Shown: positions 62,086 through 64,000 of the stretch, in pieces | Layout: every line of letters starts with the position of its first letter | How positions within the stretch are numbered: position 1 is the stretch's first letter | NCBI GenBank assembly: GCA_964633145.1 | Contig: CAZWFE010000007.1 | Location: 9,906 to 73,905 of the forward strand | Reading direction: 5' to 3' | Length of the DNA stretch: 64,000 nt | DNA from: CAJXSD01 sp964633145 | GTDB taxonomy: Bacteria; Pseudomonadota; Alphaproteobacteria; Rhodobacterales; Rhodobacteraceae | Translations under genes and position numbers: made by a program | The notes under the pieces: generated by a model | Database searches by the model: none | Seen by the model: the letters and a program-made list of their open reading frames with translations, nothing else | Told to the model about the DNA's origin: nothing

Positions 62086-62499
62086 ATGCTTACTCAAGAT
62101 CATATTAACACTGCAAAACAAGCCGTTTCCCATATTTCCGACCTAAACGACATCGCCGAAAAATTCTATGAACGGCTTTTCGCAAAATCACCTGAACTGC
62201 GCAAAATGTTTGGTGAGGATATGAGCGATCAAGCGAAAAAACTGGCAGCGATTTTACAAGTGGCGTTTGAAAACCTGGATCAAGTTGACAGCCTCGTGCC
62301 CACCCTAGAGGATATGGGGGCAAAACATGCAACATATGGCGTAACACCAGACCATTATGGATTAGTTGCTGCGGCTTTGATTGAAACAATTTCCAGCGAC
62401 CTAGGTGACGCATTTGATGAACGCGCGGCCGAAAGCTTTAACGCCGTGTTGGGTACAGTTGCAAATGTTATGATTTCCGGATCAATGAAAGCTGCTTAG
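62086..62499 (+). CDS. Single-domain haemoglobin (globin)
   Basis: A 137-residue globin without a reductase domain. The A to C helices include AEKFYERLFAKSPELRKMFGEDM (the Phe and Pro of the CD/B regions), and the proximal His lies in MGAKHATYGVTPDHYGLVAAALIETI, as in Vitreoscilla-type globins. It probably binds O2 or NO in the cytoplasm. GAGGTC precedes ATG 62086. A sensor-like gene follows 19 bases later on the same strand. Confidence 0.88.
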   Translation: MLTQDHINTAKQAVSHISDLNDIAEKFYERLFAKSPELRKMFGEDMSDQAKKLAAILQVAFENLDQVDSLVPTLEDMGAKHATYGVTPDHYGLVAAALIETISSDLGDAFDERAAESFNAVLGTVANVMISGSMKAA

Positions 62500-62518
62500 A
62501 AAAGGCATATAATTCCCA

Positions 62519-63207
62519 ATGCAAACTGCACCGGCAATTCAGCATGAATTGGTCAGTCTACTTAATCAAAGCGGCAAGCTGCGGATGCTTTCGCACCGTG
62601 CCGTTATGATGTTGCTCTTAGAGCAATTTGACCCAAAACGCGCTGAGATACATCAACAAGAATTGGAAAAGACAATTTCCACGTTCCGTGAATTTTCGGA
62701 ACCATTTATTGAACCGGACGCCGTGAAAGGCGAATTACAGGCATGCGCCATATTTTTAGAAAAAAACAATGCTTTGATAAAAGTGCCGTTGAGTCCGTTA
62801 TTTTCTTTCGAAAGACGATTGAGGCGCTTTTCAAAAAGGTTGTAACAGGACAAAAGATTGACGTCGACGAAATCGTCCCGTTTTCGCAATTTGTTGCAAG
62901 TGATTTATTGGCAGCTATAAACCACATTTTAGAAGGTATTACCGGCCAAATCGCAAAGATTTCGCAACATGAAGAGGTCGAAGCAAACCGCAAGCATGCT
63001 GTTATTTCTAGGTCTGTCGAAGAATTAGAGAAATCTGCGCGAATGGTTTATATGATCTCACTTAATGCGTCGATTGAAGCCTCGAGATTGGGGAACGATG
63101 GGGCTGGTTTCAAACAGATTGTGCGTGAGGTCCGCGAACTTAGCGATCAAATGGGAAATTCGGCATCCAAGTTAAAAGTCGAAATTTTAGATAATGCCGA
63201 GCAATAG
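62519..63207 (+). pseudogene. Frameshifted PilJ/MCP-like sensor protein (possible -1 frameshift gene)
   Basis: Two overlapping frames (62519-62845 and one entered by 62767, ending at 63207) make sense only when joined. The first begins QTAPAIQHELVSLLNQSGKLRMLSHRAVMML, the PilJ/NarX-type ligand-binding start; the second continues helically and ends with ARMVYMISLNASIEASRLGNDGAGFKQIVREVRELSDQ, the tip of a chemotaxis signalling domain. The join needs a -1 shift, and the heptamer A-AAA-AAC lies at 62761-62767. The product would be about 229 residues and lacks membrane helices. Either one base is lost, or the shift is programmed. Confidence 0.65.
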
Positions 63208-63265
63208 CGCACAAACTGTGTGAACATTGCGATGGATGGCGAAGGCGAGACATTTGCGCAAAACA

Positions 63266-63315
63266 GTGGGGGCGTTGCCCCCACACCCCCAGAGTATTTG
63301 GACAAAATTGAAAAG
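63266..63315 (+). repeat. Dispersed CCAGAGTATTT element with hairpin, copy 2
   Basis: A perfect stem GTGGGGGC-GTT-GCCCCCAC (63266-63284) is followed by ACCCCCAGAGTATTT and GGACAAAATTGAAAAG. It shares the CCAGAGTATTT core and the AAAA-TGAAA tail with the copy at 42084-42152. It lies at the convergent ends of the sensor and deacetylase genes and may act as a terminator. Confidence 0.72.
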
Positions 63316-63317
63316 CC

Positions 63318-64000
63318 TTACAGGCGTAGGTTGCTGAGGGTAACGAATGTGAAGCCTTGGGATTTTAGATCTGTGATGATTTTGGGAAGAGCCGCGCGCA
63401 CTTGGTCACGGTGGCTGTACATTGGGTGGAGCAAGATGATGTCCCCTGCGGCGGTATTATTGACTGTGTAGTTTGCAATTTGGGCTGCGGTTGCATCCTG
63501 TCCAAGATCAGACTCGGGGGCAATTGACCACATGAAAGTGGTGCGATTGTCTGAGGATAGGACATAGGGCAGCATCAAAAGTTTACGCCCAAAGGGTGGA
63601 CGGAACTGAATCGGGCCAGTGTAGCCGGCATTTCGGATCGCTTGGTCTGTTTTGATTAATTCAGTGCGGATCCAAGCAGGCGTTCGCAGCATCATGCGTT
63701 TGTGAGAATAGGAATGGTTGCCAATTTCGTGGCCGTGTTGGGCGATTTGGGCAACGGTTTGCGGATGTTCATCCACGAATTTACCAATCAGGAAAAAGGT
63801 GGCGGGGGTTTGGTGGTGGTCTAAGATTTCCAGGATTTCGCCAGTGAATTTCGCGGTTGGGCCATCATCAAAGGTCAGGGCAATGACCTTTTGGCTGCGA
63901 TCGCCGTGATGAATAAGATCGCCCATGATTTGCCATGTCTGTGATCGCGACACTTCGCGCAGGCCCACTGCGCAAAGGATAAGTCCGAATAAAATCAAAA
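63318..64000 (-). CDS. Polysaccharide deacetylase (NodB domain), cut by the window edge
   Basis: At least 226 residues are visible; the true start lies at or beyond the right edge. An N-terminal hydrophobic segment (ILFGLILCAVGL) suggests a signal or anchor. NodB motifs are ALTFDDGP (motif 1, metal Asp), HEIGNHSYSHKRM (motif 2, two His), RPPFG (motif 3) and ILLHPMYSH near the C-terminus. It probably removes acetyl groups from an envelope polysaccharide or peptidoglycan. Confidence 0.92.
   Translation of the reverse strand, partial: LILFGLILCAVGLREVSRSQTWQIMGDLIHHGDRSQKVIALTFDDGPTAKFTGEILEILDHHQTPATFFLIGKFVDEHPQTVAQIAQHGHEIGNHSYSHKRMMLRTPAWIRTELIKTDQAIRNAGYTGPIQFRPPFGRKLLMLPYVLSSDNRTTFMWSIAPESDLGQDATAAQIANYTVNNTAAGDIILLHPMYSHRDQVRAALPKIITDLKSQGFTFVTLSNLRL

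Noticed and set aside
62743..63207. The second half of the sensor as an independent gene starting at ATG 62743
   Set aside because: That ATG has no usable ribosome site and its first residues lie out of frame within the first half; a single frameshifted gene explains both halves better.
1..64000. tRNA genes, insertion sequences, prophage genes, CRISPR arrays
   Set aside because: I saw no tRNA T-arm and acceptor pairs outside genes, no transposase or phage gene, and no regularly spaced repeats. A tRNAscan or IS search could still find something subtle.

Overview
The window looks like a chromosomal segment of a marine alphaproteobacterium of the Rhodobacteraceae (Roseobacter group); the genus cannot be named from the sequence. 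Support comes from the gene families and their order: the fnrL-hemN pair beside the ccoNOQP and ccoGHIS clusters, the alphaproteobacterial cell-cycle factor TrcR, a probable methylsuccinyl-CoA dehydrogenase, a leader upstream of ornithine decarboxylase in the position of the alphaproteobacterial speF motif, and a dispersed CCAGAGTATTT element of a kind common in this family. Coding density is high. I see no insertion sequence, prophage, CRISPR array or tRNA gene. One gene near the right edge is frameshifted.

Layout. 1-8.9 kb: an ExbB/OmpA-type envelope pair, ChaC, a DUF2125 protein, a P1-family peptidase, UvrC, then a leftward group of an S49 peptidase, a 53-residue zinc-ribbon membrane protein, a CaCA antiporter and a pteridine-reductase-like SDR. 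9-15.6 kb: haem genes hemE, hemC and hemF, a GlcD-type FAD oxidoreductase, an atypical SDR, an RsmC-like methyltransferase and ClpS. 15.9-28.4 kb: a DD-carboxypeptidase with a SPOR domain, then the microaerobic respiration block (ccoGHIS, a LysR regulator, ccoNOQP, fnrL, hemN) with three FNR boxes. 28.4-34.8 kb: a YejABEF peptide importer and a membrane-anchored cytochrome c. 34.9-40.7 kb: prephenate dehydratase, an SRPBCC protein, NudC, SRP RNA, a phosphatase and dnaX-ybaB-recR. 40.7-46.7 kb: ornithine decarboxylase with a structured leader that carries a 21-codon upstream ORF, TrcR, RNase T2, a TauE/SafE permease, a probable Mcd and a META lipoprotein. 46.8-49.8 kb: the zinc regulon (znuBC, zur, znuA) around one Zur box. 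49.8-55.9 kb: a VOC protein, a divergent MnmC2-like oxidase and MnmD, an EamA transporter, a lytic transglycosylase and DapA. 55.9-61.7 kb: PuuD, an unaccompanied UrtA, an outer-membrane protein and PNPase. 62-64 kb: a single-domain globin, a frameshifted PilJ/MCP-like sensor and a polysaccharide deacetylase cut by the window edge.

How the genes fit together. FnrL probably senses low oxygen and, through the three boxes, switches on the high-affinity cbb3 oxidase, its assembly factors and oxygen-independent haem synthesis (hemN), while hemF serves when oxygen is present. Zur controls zinc uptake through a shared operator. PuuD and UrtA suggest purine and urea nitrogen salvage. The least explained parts are the ornithine decarboxylase leader and the globin plus frameshifted sensor pair.
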